Shown here: positions 1 through 10,998 of the stretch, piece after piece | Layout of the letters: each line of letters begins with the position of its first letter | Numbering within the stretch: position 1 is the first letter of the stretch | Source: Erigeron canadensis | Taxonomy: Eukaryota > Streptophyta > Magnoliopsida > Asterales > Asteraceae | Direction: 5' to 3' | DNA: 64,000 nucleotides | Assembly (NCBI RefSeq): GCF_010389155.1 | Contig: NC_057769.1 | Coordinates: 23,684,735-23,748,734 of the forward strand | Notes under the pieces: model-generated | Database searches by the model: none | Seen by the model: only the letters and a program-made list of their open reading frames with translations | Told to the model about the DNA's origin: nothing | Position numbers and translations under genes: made by a program

Positions 1-409
1 TAACAATCACGAAATCAAAGAATTTCTTATGTGTGTGTTTCTTGGTGTGATGAGTGTGTGGAGGTGATGAAGGTGGTGAAGAATAGAAATCTTTTTGGGT
101 TTACACTTCTTTTTATACCTTACCATAAAAGTGCAAATTTCACAACTACAAGGACCATTTTGCAATTAAATTGAGCTGAGCTCTTTAACGATCTTGTGAT
201 ATTTGTGAACCGAACTTACTATATTATTGAATGTAATCACAAACTCATCGAACAATAACAATATTTAGATCAATTTGAAGTTCACATAAGCACATAATGA
301 ACATCTAAAGTACGTCTATAACTCATATAAATTAGGCTGTCTGACCGATTTAGTGGCATATGTACATTTTCAAGGACTTAAATAGAACATTTCTGGGACG
401 GTTGTTACA
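1..409 (-). repeat. 5' part of a family D LTR, cut by the window edge
   Basis: Read on the minus strand from 409, this begins TGTAACAACCG like solo LTR D1. It shares further blocks with D1 in the same order: GACGTACTTTAGA, ATGTGCTTAT, TTCGGTTCA, a TATA-like GGTATAAA near 110-119, and a CATCACCTCC block. It is therefore the upstream end of a related LTR that runs out of the window to the left. GGATC at 410-414 would be the candidate target duplication, but the partner is outside the window. No coding sequence is seen. Whether it is a solo LTR or belongs to a full element cannot be decided. Confidence 0.75.
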
Positions 410-1292
410 GGATCACTTTGAACTCATGGCATGGGTTTGTGTTTCCGACCCCAATGTCACCCTGACACCCCCCCCCCTCCCCTAAAAAAAATTCACCCGC
501 ATAAGCTTGTCTTATATATATATCAAAAACTATTTCGGCATATCTAATTTATCTCATTTTCTTTTCTTAATAAACATTATATATGACAAGTTGACAACAC
601 AAATATTTTTACTGTTTAATGCTGATGGTTTCGTTGCTTCAATAAATCATAGTTTTGTTTTATCCTGCTGACCCAACCAGTATTTTAGTACCTGGATCAC
701 ATCTTTTGCAGCGACCCTCGCTGCAAAAAGTTGCCACCATTATCCGTACACTGTTGACTTGACATGCATTACTGTAAAATTTGAATTATTCACTTTTTGC
801 AGCGAGAGTCGCTGTAAAAAGGGTCACTGCAAAAAGTGAATAAAACAAATTTTTCAAAGTAATAGTTAGTGAAATTAAAAATTTATACAAACATCAAACA
901 AGAAATTAAAAGTTATATTAACTTTTACACTTTTAATTTTATTCTTATTCTCTTTACTTATTTATTTACTTGTGTTTTATGCCTAATATAGTTTAGTTAT
1001 ATGTTTTTTCTACGTAATCTTTAATATTCTTTTTATACTAATATAGTTTACTTATATCTACGTTTTTATATTAACTTTTTTACTAAATTTTTTAAACGTC
1101 ATATTTAATACTTTTTAACTTAATTTTTATATTTACTTTTATCTATATTTTTTTACACTAATTTTTTATACGTTTTAAGTAGTTTATTTTAAAGTTTTGT
1201 ATGTTTTTTTATTAAATTTTATATTTTTGTTACACTAATTGTACGTAATTCTACGCAATATATATATATATATATATATTTTCTTATACTTA
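410..1292. other. AT-rich host sequence, likely remnant of a DNA transposon
   Basis: No gene is visible. The stretch has a C-run, two hairpins built on TTTTTGCAGCGA, long AT-rich tracts and a (TA)n run at about 1257-1279. It is the left flank of A1. Removing A1 and B2 joins it to 28219-28371 and then to 40706 onward, where the same hairpins recur, so one older element probably covers all three pieces. Such subterminal hairpins recall CACTA-type elements, but no convincing terminal sequence was found. Confidence 0.5.
703..838. repeat. Two TTTTTGCAGCGA hairpins
   Basis: 703-730 is an inverted repeat with arms CTTTTGCAGCGA and TCGCTGCAAAAAG around CCC. 793-821 repeats the design with a GAG loop, and a third half-arm (CACTGCAAAAAGTG) follows at 825-838. 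The same module is intact at 40752-40782 and degenerate at about 28333-28355. Confidence 0.8.
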
Positions 1293-1297
1293 CTTTT

Positions 1298-1620
1298 TGT
1301 GATAACACGATTTCTCGCCTGAATTCGAGTTTAACAATGGTGGATTTGTGTAGTATGTGTAGTGTGTGTGTTCTTGGTGTAAGTGTGTGAGTTGAGAGAG
1401 AAAGTTTGTGTGTTGAAAGTCAGATTTGATTTAATGTGTAAATTGGAATGGGAAAAAGTTTGTGATTATCTAAGGTATGAGGGTATTTATATCTAAATAC
1501 ACAAATATGCTAATTATCACAATTAGCCCCTCAACCTTAGTAATCATACACCTATGACCTAACTACAAGTAAGTCCTCTAATTTAAATTACAATTTATCA
1601 CTATTTTTGAATTTCTAACA
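1298..1620 (-). repeat. 3' LTR of A1
   Basis: On the minus strand it starts TGTTAGAAATTC and ends GTTATCACA. It aligns along its length with 27901-28213; the main difference is about 10 bp more of a GT-rich stretch near 1340-1365. The adjoining purine tract marks it as the 3' copy. Confidence 0.9.
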
Positions 1621-1631
1621 TTCCCCCCCTT
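1621..1631 (-). other. Polypurine tract of A1
   Basis: On the minus strand AAGGGGGGGAA abuts the TG of the 3' LTR. This is the usual place and composition of the plus-strand priming site. Confidence 0.85.
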
Positions 1632-2319
1632 AGTGATATATTGTAATAAATGAAGTACGTGTTATGTTGTCTTGTAGGAATGAATTTGATGAGCCCGGTG
1701 GAGCAGACAATTGGTGTGATGAATCAAGTCTTCAAAGCTATCTCATTGTCTTTGTAGAACTTTTTTCATTCTTGGTCTTGGACTTCTTAAAGTTAAATCA
1801 TGTGTTGATTCTCAATGTTCCTTTTGAACAGAGAATAAAATGTGTGTGTGTCTTGAATCTTTGAAGATTGTTGAATCATGAATCAGAGTTGTCTTTTGAT
1901 GTGCGGAAGATATGAACTTGTCTTTGATTCTTCAATCTTCAATTCTTGAGTGATATTCAACTTCTTGAAATGAACTTGTACTCTCCCCCTTGATATATGC
2001 ATTAGAGCTTTTTGAACAAGTGTTATTGTATGACTTTTGAAGATCTTCAATGAAGTATGTTGATGAAGACTCTTTTGAAGCATTAATTCTTTGTCTTGAA
2101 TCTTCTAACCAATCTTACAACTTTTTGCAGCTTTGATCTTTGTCATATTGACTTGAACACTTTGGAGAGTAAACATCCGAATGAAGTTTGGATAAGTCTC
2201 TTATGAAGTAATCATGCTCCCCTCATGAAAATAAACCTTGTTGGAGCATTTTTGAACATTTGTTTCATTTTGAGAGAATATTCTTTTAACTCCATAATTG
2301 CACAAACCAAGCACAAACT
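1632..2319 (-). other. A1 3' trailer, distal part
   Basis: Non-coding sequence between solo LTR D1 and the polypurine tract. From 2194 rightward it matches the reverse complement of the right window edge (64000). Only short chance ORFs are present and I see no motif in it. Confidence 0.7.
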
Positions 2320-2324
2320 CTTCT

Positions 2325-5300
2325 TGTAACAACCGCCTTACGAATATTCTAATTAAGTTCTTAGATCATACTTTCGCCATCTGAACGGCTAGACAGTCCA
2401 ATCTACTTAAGTTCTTGACGTACTTTAGACTCAAAATATGTGCTTATTTGAAGGTCAATTAGATCTTAAATCTTGATTTATGTGACGGATTAGGAATTAA
2501 TTCGATAAAATATGAAGATTCGGTTCATAAATGCTCGTGTCCATAAGTGTTCTAATGCAAAATGTTCACAAATAGTCTCTTGGAAATACCTAGTGCATTC
2601 ATTTGGAAAAGGTATAAATAGAATGTTGTAGTGTGAGAAAATATACTATTCATTCATCACCTCCAAACACCTTTCTCTCACTAAGAACACATAGTCAGGC
2701 TCTCCACCATTTTCACACACTAAAAATCACCATCTTTATTTTAGGTTGTTTAAGTGAAATCGTTTGTACTTTCGTGTTCCTTGTGACGATCAAAACACGT
2801 TTCTAGCATCAAATCGCAGGTAATAACAACATCTTTTTGAGAATTTGATCAAAATAAAAGTGTACTTTTTATGTTCTTGTTCTTGATGATTTGGTCCGAT
2901 TTTGTTAAGAAATCATGTTTATAAGCAATGGGTTTGTGTCTAGATGTGTTTAACATCATTGTGATGAACAAATTTGGGTCATAACATGATTAAATTACAA
3001 AACCCATTTTTCAAATATGAACATAACTTGTTCTTGAAACCACCAAGTGTTCATGTGCAATTTGATTCTGAAATCTGAAAATGTGATAAGAAAATGGTGT
3101 TAATATGTTAACATGTACTAATATTGCGTCCTAACTCGTTCCAAGATCGACTTAGACCTCTGTATAGACTTGATTTCTTGGTGTTTGGACTCGTGTTCAT
3201 GTTCTTGAGCTGCTACTACTGCTGCTCGTTGCTGTTTTGATTGAAGTGTGGTTCGGTCTTGGTTCACATAGGGGTAGTTGATCAGTGATCGGTTTAGCTC
3301 AAATGGAATTCTGATTCGAATCATGGCTTGAGTCTGATGTGTTAATCGATCAGAACCTAGTTGCTGTCTTCGTGGTTTTGAAACGATCTTAAATAGATCG
3401 TTTTACTTCCCTCAAAGTTCCTAAAACGATCTAAATGGAGCAGAACCCTAAAACGATCTAAATGATGAAGCAGTAAGACGATCTCTTTTGACTATGAACA
3501 AGAAACGATCTCTTTTGACTATGAACAAGAAACGATCTCTTTTGACCATGAACAAGAAACGATCTCTTTTGACTATAAACAAGAAACGATCTCTTTTGAC
3601 TATGAACAAGAAACGATCTCTTTTGACTATGAACAAGAAACGATCTCTTTTGGCTATGAGCATGAAACGATTTCTTTGGACATGAACCTAAAACGATCCA
3701 AACTTGAGCAACATAAAAACGATCCAAGGGTGAACAACAGAGAGACGATCTAAAATTGTGCAACAGAAGGACGATCTAAATAACAAATGTGAGACGATTT
3801 TGTGCATTGGACTTGAATTAATTTGCGTACATAAAACCATAGTCGACGTTGTTCCTAATCTCTCTAAAATAATCTTAGTTCTTAAACCCTAATTCAGTCA
3901 AGTTGCACACTTGATTAAGTGTATCCAAGACTACATTTTGGTACCCAAGCTAGTTCATAAAACGAACCAAAACTAAACGTTCATATGTGCAAACCCTAAT
4001 TGAGCTCTCTAACAAAGTTGTGAACAATTAATTAGTATAATCGTGGTTGTGTGTATTCGAAGGTGTACAAGATGGGTTCAGTTCGAGTACTTGAGTACAT
4101 TTAAAGTCCATTTGTGTCAAAACATTTTCAGTTCATCAAAGACCAAACCATCGGGTCGTCAAGAACAATGTTGTGATTTATTAACCACTAAGACTAACGT
4201 GTGTACGTATTATACGAACAACTATATGTACATAGGCTTCTGTCAAGACGTGCTTGGACTTCGATAGATGTAATATATCTATCTCTGTGATTGTTCTCTG
4301 TGCTCGATAACTGTACTGTACCAGATCACTGTGAGTTCACTTATCCCTTTTTCGTACATTTTGTTCAGAGCTCTTTATCGGGGACTGAAAAGCATGAAAA
4401 CTATTTTTGTACTTAAATTATATATATATATCTAAATATATATATGTGTTCTTGAACTGTTCTACGTACTATTACATGATCGCATGAAAAGTATTTCGTA
4501 CTTATATGTATATATATAAATATATATACATATGTTCTAAAACTGTTCCATGAACTATTTTATGAATGTACAGACTATTTATAAAATGATTCTGAAATAC
4601 ATCCTTATTATTATTCTTATCATTATATATACTCTCTTGAGTGTATCTAGATCTTGAATGGGTAGGATCTGAATACATTCCTATCATCATACTTATTCTC
4701 TGAAATTGTATTCTAGATCTTGAATGGGCAGGGTCCTGAATACATCTGAATCACTTATACGTCCTCTGTATGTACTTATTGTTCTATGTATGAGTTCTAT
4801 TTTTACTGCTATCAATTCATATCCCACAGTTCAGGGAATGAACCGTAGGTAATTATGGACAGCGCTGTTAGGGTAGGTCCACCCTCATTCTCTACAGTTC
4901 TGGAGGATGCATATTATCTGTACTTATTTGATCTAGATCATACTTGTAGCTTACTCGGTTGTTGTGAGCTTACTGATTTACTATCGTTTATCATTGACCA
5001 ATCAGGGTTAGCAGTAATTATATACATACATATTAAGTACATTACATATTCCAAAACTATTCTCAATATTACAAAGTACTTTTGATAGACGTACAGATCT
5101 TATGACTTGTTCTTAATATACATACTAATATTATGTATAAACAATAAGTACTTTATGTGAATCTCACCAACTACTTTTGTAGTTGACCCTTTTGAACTTA
5201 CATGCTTTTCAAGCTAGGTTCTTAGTTCTCTTAGCATAGGAGTCTTCCTACTTCCAGCTTACCTCTATGGAGATTGTTCATGCGTTCAAGATTAGTGGCT

Positions 5301-5519
5301 GTGAAGACATCCTTTTGCTTGTTTCTGTTCTATGTTCAAAGAGTACTTAAGATAATTGTTCTGTCTTTTGAATATTATCTAATTCAGGGTTTATCCCAAA
5401 TATTGTAATAACTTATGATGCTTCTTATTCCTTAATGTTATAAGCTGTGTTGAACTTGTACTGTGCGTGCTTGTGCTTATTTGTACATCCCGTATATTCC
5501 GCTTTAGCGGGGTGTTACA
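2325..5519 (+). mobile_element. Solo LTR D1 (3,195 bp)
   Basis: It starts TGTAACAACC and ends GGGGTGTTACA, flanked by the 5-bp duplication CTTCT (2320-2324 and 5520-5524). The uninterrupted site survives in A2 near 63870, where the flanks are contiguous, which proves an insertion. There is no primer site, polypurine tract, gag or pol inside, so it is a solo LTR left by LTR-LTR recombination. A TATA box (TATAAATA, 2613-2620) supports the plus orientation, and the sequence near 5155-5220 resembles D2 read on its minus strand. It contains a 27-bp minisatellite. The ends recall long-LTR Ty3/gypsy elements, but the superfamily cannot be proven without coding sequence. Confidence 0.88.
3478..3690 (+). 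repeat. 27-bp minisatellite, about 7-8 copies
   Basis: Units start at 3478, 3505, 3532, 3559, 3586, 3613 and 3640, with a degenerate unit from 3667. Each begins ACGATCTCTTTTGACTATGA. Further isolated ACGATCT words flank the array (3385-3480 and 3690-3800), some as palindromes such as ACGATCT...AGATCGT near 3384-3400. Because 27 is a multiple of three, long chance ORFs run through it on both strands. Confidence 0.95.
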
Positions 5520-5524
5520 CTTCT

Positions 5525-7530
5525 CCATCAAATTATTCTTATTTCTTTCCTAATCAATCATAATCTTTTTCTCCCCTTCATAATGACAAAGTTGGAAACC
5601 AATGTCATTATGCAAACATTGATTATGCTAAAAGAAATATCATAATCCAGAACTAGATTCACATGAAGAACTATCAACCATCAACGCATCAACCCAAACC
5701 ATTAGCCCAACCCAAAGAATCCTAAGGGTAACTAAAATGTAAGGTTGAAGTTATTGATACAAACGTTATAGTAAGGTGTTGGTGGTTTTTGTGTTTGTGA
5801 GATGAGAAATGAAACCGGATAAGAATGATCCGTTAACTTGTTTAAAAATCAAAAGGATTAATGAAATGACCGATAGAAATGTATAACATTTTTTGGATTT
5901 CGTATGTATCATTGAGACATGCACAAAGCAATGTTCTAACATAGTTCGGCTTGCGACTTTTCAACCACTAGATTGCTCAAAAGAATATAAATCATGGTTA
6001 GTACAACCGAAGTGTTCGATAACCACATACTATTATCCTTAAAGATTTTTAGGTAAAATCCGAGGTCACTGTTAGACTTCTCGTTCACTCAATAATCACA
6101 TAACTGTAATAATGAGACCTACATTCAACGTTGGAAAAGATGTTAGCATTGGTAGGATTTCCATTTGATCATCGTGGAATATCAAAAGATATCACTACAA
6201 ATGTTCTGGCTATATCACAAAGTTAAGCAATAATATTACAAAGATATGACTCGAATGTGTCCCAAAGAAATGAATAATGATCAAATGAATGATCAATCAA
6301 GATAGCTCTATACACAACGTGATCAAATGAAGTCGGGGACTGGAGCAAAATGTCGCCCTTATTCAATATCAACATCTTCCAAGTGAAGAGTCAATAGAAA
6401 TGTGAAAATCTCCATGAGAATTGAAACAAGTATTTGTTAAGAAACACTTGAGTGGTTAGGTAAAGATGTGCATTGCTTCACTGGGTCCATGAAGTCTTTA
6501 TCAAGATATCAACAAATGACATTTGATGGAAACGTGTTTAACCCGACGATTTGAGAATTTAGGGAAGGGTATCATTTCTTGTAATCCTTTTCTCACAACA
6601 TTTCACCTTAACCTCTCACTTTTCGACTTTACTCCCTCCAACCTATTTGCACGAAACCATCATCACCCAAAATACCTTTACAATCTAATGAAAGAATTGA
6701 GTACTCCGGGGTTAGAACTTATCGGCGATGATGAAGTTCATGGAGTGAACGAATCGCTCATGTGCAAACTAATCACCGAACTTAAATTGATGAAAAGTCA
6801 TTTTGAAAAACATCAAATATGCGTATGAAAAGATTTAAAACACATTTGAAGTTTTGAAAGTTTTGAAATCACAAACTCCCCCTTAATCTATGCAAGAATA
6901 GATCAAAATGTTTTTCATAGAAAGGTAGAGCAAAAATTGGTTTTTGTGAAATCAAAAAGTGTAAAATCTTGGTTGTGATATATACAGAAAAATTTGAGAG
7001 TCTAACGTGAACAAGATTTTTCAATTGAGAAACACAAAGTTTTGCTTCATCAACAATGTTAATAATAAGAATACTAAGGAGTACACAAAGACGTTCGATC
7101 CTTCGCATCTTATATCAACAAGTTGGATGCAATAAAACATATAAGCAAATTTGTTTTGTAAGCAATCAACTGCTATGACACATACATTTTGATATAAGAT
7201 CACTTGGAAGTACACAAAGGCGTTCGATTCCTTGTTTTCTTATATCAATCTATATGTATAACAATAGAATCTTAAAAATGAAAAATTCATGAAGATTTAA
7301 AATTTAATAATTTTAAATAAAGTATTTGAAGAGCGGGTTACATATAGAGTATATGTAAGCCTCTTTGAAATAAGTAAAACTATGAAGCATGGGTTATACA
7401 CATGGAATATGTAAACCATTTTGAAAAAAAATCTTTTTGTTGTTTTTCAAGATTTTCTATTTTTGTATTTGCTTTTATCTTTTCAAATTTTGTATTTTGT
7501 TTTTCTAGAATGTATCAAGAACAAAATAAT
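5525..7530 (-). other. A1 3' trailer, proximal part
   Basis: About 2 kb of non-coding sequence just after pol, colinear with 61865-63870 of A2. It holds a duplicated ~40-nt block (about 7080-7120 and 7207-7250) built on GATATAAG, then CGAACG, then TTTGTGTAC on the element's sense strand. A short inverted repeat of TTACATA type lies near 7338-7360. A 101-codon antisense ORF is listed separately. Its role is unknown. Confidence 0.7.
6523..6828 (+). CDS. Antisense 101-codon ORF in A1 trailer, hypothetical
   Basis: This ATG-started ORF of 101 codons runs opposite to A1 inside its trailer. The same ORF, full length, is present in A2 at 62566-62871 with two amino-acid changes (Cys to Phe near residue 20, Leu to Ile near residue 55). 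The product has a His-rich patch near residues 46-48 and an acidic stretch near 68-72. There is no signal peptide, membrane segment or domain that I recognise. The two copies come from one recent duplication, so persistence is weak evidence of function. No clear promoter is visible upstream. It may be a chance ORF, a captured gene fragment, or a source of antisense RNA. Confidence 0.25.
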   Translation: MMETCLTRRFENLGKGIISCNPFLTTFHLNLSLFDFTPSNLFARNHHHPKYLYNLMKELSTPGLELIGDDEVHGVNESLMCKLITELKLMKSHFEKHQICV

Positions 7531-10500
7531 TTAAGGTTCAAGATTTAGCATGCCAAGCTTGGAGATAAGAAAGTTAAACTTCATCCAATGGTTTGGTGAA
7601 CAAATCTGCAAGTTGAGAGTCAGTTCCCACAAAGTAGAGTTCGATGTCACCTTTCTCAATATGATCTTTGAGAAATGATATCTAACATCAATATGCTTTG
7701 ATCAAGAGTGGTTTACTGAGTTGACAACAATAGCAATGGCACTCTGGGAATCACAATAGATAGGGATACGATCATATTTCAGACCATAATCAGTTAGTTG
7801 CGTCTTCATCCACAATACTTGAGCACAACAACTAGCCGCAACCACATATTCAGCTTCAGCTATTGATAGCGACACACAATTCTGTTTCTTGGAAGACCAA
7901 CTCACAAATTTATCACCTAAAAATTGTAAAGTACTGGAAGTGCTCTTGCGATCAAGCTTACAACCTGCATGATCTGCATCTGAATAAGCAGTTAGACTGA
8001 ATCCAGTACCTCTTCGATACCAGAGACCTAAATTGGGTGTACCCTTCAGATAACGAAATATTCGTTTCACAGCTTGAAAATGTAAATAAGTTGGAGCAGC
8101 TTGATACCTAGCACACATACATGTTGCAAACATTATATCTGGGTGAGATGCTTTGAGATACAACAATGAACCAATCATACTTCGATATCTCTTTTGGTCA
8201 AATGGTTTCCCATTTTTATCAGCATTTATGTTTGTTCGAGTAGCCATTGGGGTAGAAATTGAAGAACATGAAGTCATATCAAACTTTTTCAACATATCAT
8301 TTATGTATTTACCTTGTGATATAAAAATACCATTTGGTAATTGTTTGATTTGAAGACCCAAAAAGTAGTTCATTTCCCCAATCATACTCATTTCAAAATG
8401 ATTAATCATAAGAGATGAAAAATTTCGGCAAAATGTTTGACTGGTTGACCCAAAAATAATGTCATCAACATATATTTGGACAAGAAGAACATGTTTACCT
8501 TGTTTACGAATGAATAGGGTAGGGTCAATTGTGCCTTTGATAAAGCTATCTCTTAATAAGAAAGTAGTTAAGGAATCATACCATGCACGGGGTGCTTGCT
8601 TAAGACCGTAGAGAGCCTTGTCTAACCTGTAGACATGGTTTGGCCTTTTAGGATCAACAAAACCTTCTGGTTGTTCAACGTAAACTTCTTCTTTGAGGTC
8701 ACCATTCAAGAAAGTTGTCTTCACATCCATTTGAAACACAGTGAAGTTTCGGAATGCGGCATAAGCTAAGAAAATCTGAATGGCCTCCATTCTTGCAACT
8801 GGAGCAAAAGTTTCATTGAAGTCAACACCAGGTTGTTGGCAATAACCCTTTGTAACAAGTCGAGTTTTGTTCCTTACTACCACTCCATTCTCATCCTTTT
8901 TGTTTTTGAATATCCACTTTGTTCCGATTGGCTTGTCTTTTCTCGGATTTGGAACTAATCTCCGTACTTTCAGTCTTTCAAACTGTGCGAGTTCTTCTTG
9001 CATTGCCTTAACCCACTCTGGATCTCGAAGAGTTTCAGAGGTAGTTTTGGGTTCGATGTTGCTGAGAGAAAGTGCAACAAGACACTCGTTTACTGAAGTA
9101 CGAGTAGTTACACCAGCTTGTGGATCTCCAATAATTTGATCAGTAGGATGATCTTTCAGCATACGTGTCCATTTGCGATCATGAGGAAGAGAATCTTGTT
9201 GATGAATATCAACATCATCATCATTAAAACCTGAGTTTAGTTGAGAGATGGAATCATAGCTTGGTAGAACTGCTTCCTCATAGGATGGATGATCGTAGTC
9301 AAGTGGCACATACACATTTGGAGTGTTCATCGGATTAGTTGTCTGAGTGAATTGGGTAGGTTGTTCTTGAATATTCACTGGAGAAGAATTATCAGGAGAG
9401 GGTGGTGAAGAAGAATCGTTAGAAGAGGATGAAGAACTACTACTAGAAGATGTAGCACCTTGCTCAGAAGAACTTGATGATGATTCATGATTGTTGTCAA
9501 GAGCTAGATTATTTGTCTGAATTGGTTCAACGATGACTCGAGGTTCTTCATCATGAATTGGTTTGAAATTGTAGAATTCTTCAAAAAGAATATCTAATTC
9601 ATCGCTTGTTGGAGTTGGAAACTTCTTGAATCTAGATGCTAAAGTAGAAGTCCTTGTAGAAATACTTGAAGCACTTGCATCATTACTTGTTGGTAGCAAA
9701 CTTTCTTGTTCAAAGATCATGCCTGACATCTCATCAAACCAAACATTAATTGTTTCTTGAATTGTATTTGTTCGGCGATTGTAGATTTGGTAGGCAATTG
9801 ATGTCTTGGAATAACCAACAAAGTAACCTTCATCACCTCTCTTCTCGAACTTTCCAAGGTTCTCCCGATCATTCAAAGTATAACAAACACACCCAAAGAT
9901 ATAAAAATAGTTGATGTTGGGTTTGCGTTTGTTAACAACCTCATAAGGAGTCTTTTCGAAACGCTGATTAACAATGGACCGATTCTGAGTGTGACAAGCA
10001 GTGTCAACAGCTTCAGCCTACATATTTGATGGTAATTTGGAATAAGCAAGCATTGTCCTTCCTGCTTCCACTAGCGTTCGGTTTCTCCTTTCAACGACAC
10101 CGTTTTGTTGTGGGGTATGAACCGCAGAGAATTGGTGAGTAATGCCCTTGGATTTACAAAACTCATCAAAAACGGCATTCTTGAACTCAGTACCGTTATC
10201 CGAACGGATGTAACGAATTGGTAGTTGAAGATTTACTTGAGTAGAAGTGATGAAATCAATCAAAATCTGAGTTGTTTCATCTTTGGATGCAAGAAACTTG
10301 ACCCAAGTATATCTTGAATAATCATCAACAATAACCAAGATGTATTTCTTCCCATTTCGGCTTTGTACTTTCATCGGCCCACAAAGATCCATGTGAAGCA
10401 GATGAAGCGGTGCTAACAAATTTGGAGATTTCTTAGGTTTATGAGAAGCTCGCTTAATCTTCCCAACAACACAAGAAGGACATACATGCTCACTTTCATA

Positions 10501-10998
10501 CTTATAGTCTGGTAAGCTTTCAACAAGATGCTTGTTGACTAAAGTATTAATTGTTGGAAAATTTAGATGAGAAAGCCTTCTAAGCCATAACCAATAATTC
10601 TTTGACGTATCATTTGAAACGAGACAAACATTATCGGTTGGTTGGTTATTATCGAGATTAACGGTAAAAAGGTTATCATCACGGTCGCCACAAAGAATGT
10701 CAACTCCATCTAGAGTTTGAATTTTGCAAAGAGATTGTCGAAAAAGAACTTGAAGATTGTTGTCACAGAATTGTCCAACACTGAACAAGTTATGACTTAA
10801 TCCTTCAACATAATGAACTTTCTTGATGACAATTCCATTGCGTTCAATGTCTCCATAACCTAAGATAGGAGCGAAATTGTTGTTCCCAAATCGAACAGTT
10901 CCCATGAATCGTTCGATAAAGTTCTTGAGCAATGCTTTATTGCCAGTCATGTGTTTTGAACACCCGGAATCAAGTATCCAAACACAGATGGTTATTTC
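7531..10998 (-). pseudogene. pol: A1 pol: protease, integrase, RT, RNase H (broken)
   Basis: Copia-order polyprotein read downward from 10998. The aspartic protease motif LDSGCSKHMTG has its Asp-Ser-Gly at 10963-10971. Next come the pre-integrase motif (LRRLSHLNF), the integrase core with [14 protein letters not shown] and NGVVERRNR supplying Asp-Asp-Glu, and an acidic Ser-rich linker. The reverse transcriptase has YVDD at 8461-8472 and RNase H has [16 protein letters not shown]. Breaks: TAG at 10018-10020 where a Trp codon is expected in integrase (shared with A2), and TGA at 7702-7704 where A2 has CGA. Otherwise the frame is open to about 7531. Pol is in a different frame from the gag extension upstream. 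The encoded proteins would reverse transcribe and integrate the element, but this copy cannot make them intact. Confidence 0.92.

Noticed and set aside
1298..1620. Two unrelated solo LTRs at 1298-1620 and 27901-28213
   Set aside because: Matching CTTTT duplications, a polypurine tract at one and a primer site at the other, and family A coding sequence in the right orientation between them show one element.
1664..1864. 66-codon ORF in the A1 trailer, and the opposite ORF at 1883-2083
   Set aside because: Low-complexity translation, no start context or domain, and the region falls outside the part of A2 in the window, so conservation cannot be tested.
3478..3690. Possible CRISPR array
   Set aside because: Repeats are directly adjacent with no variable spacers, inside a plant LTR, and there are no cas genes.
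3448..3763. Three overlapping ORFs of 65-101 codons on both strands
   Set aside because: They are produced by the 27-bp minisatellite: a period divisible by three keeps frames open. Repetitive translation, no start context, no domain.
8867..9139. Plus-strand ORF opposite to A1 RT, and similar ones opposite to pol elsewhere (for example 47838-48229 and 51937-52424)
   Set aside because: Mirror frames of conserved pol or gag codons; they recur in every copy only because the sense strand is conserved.
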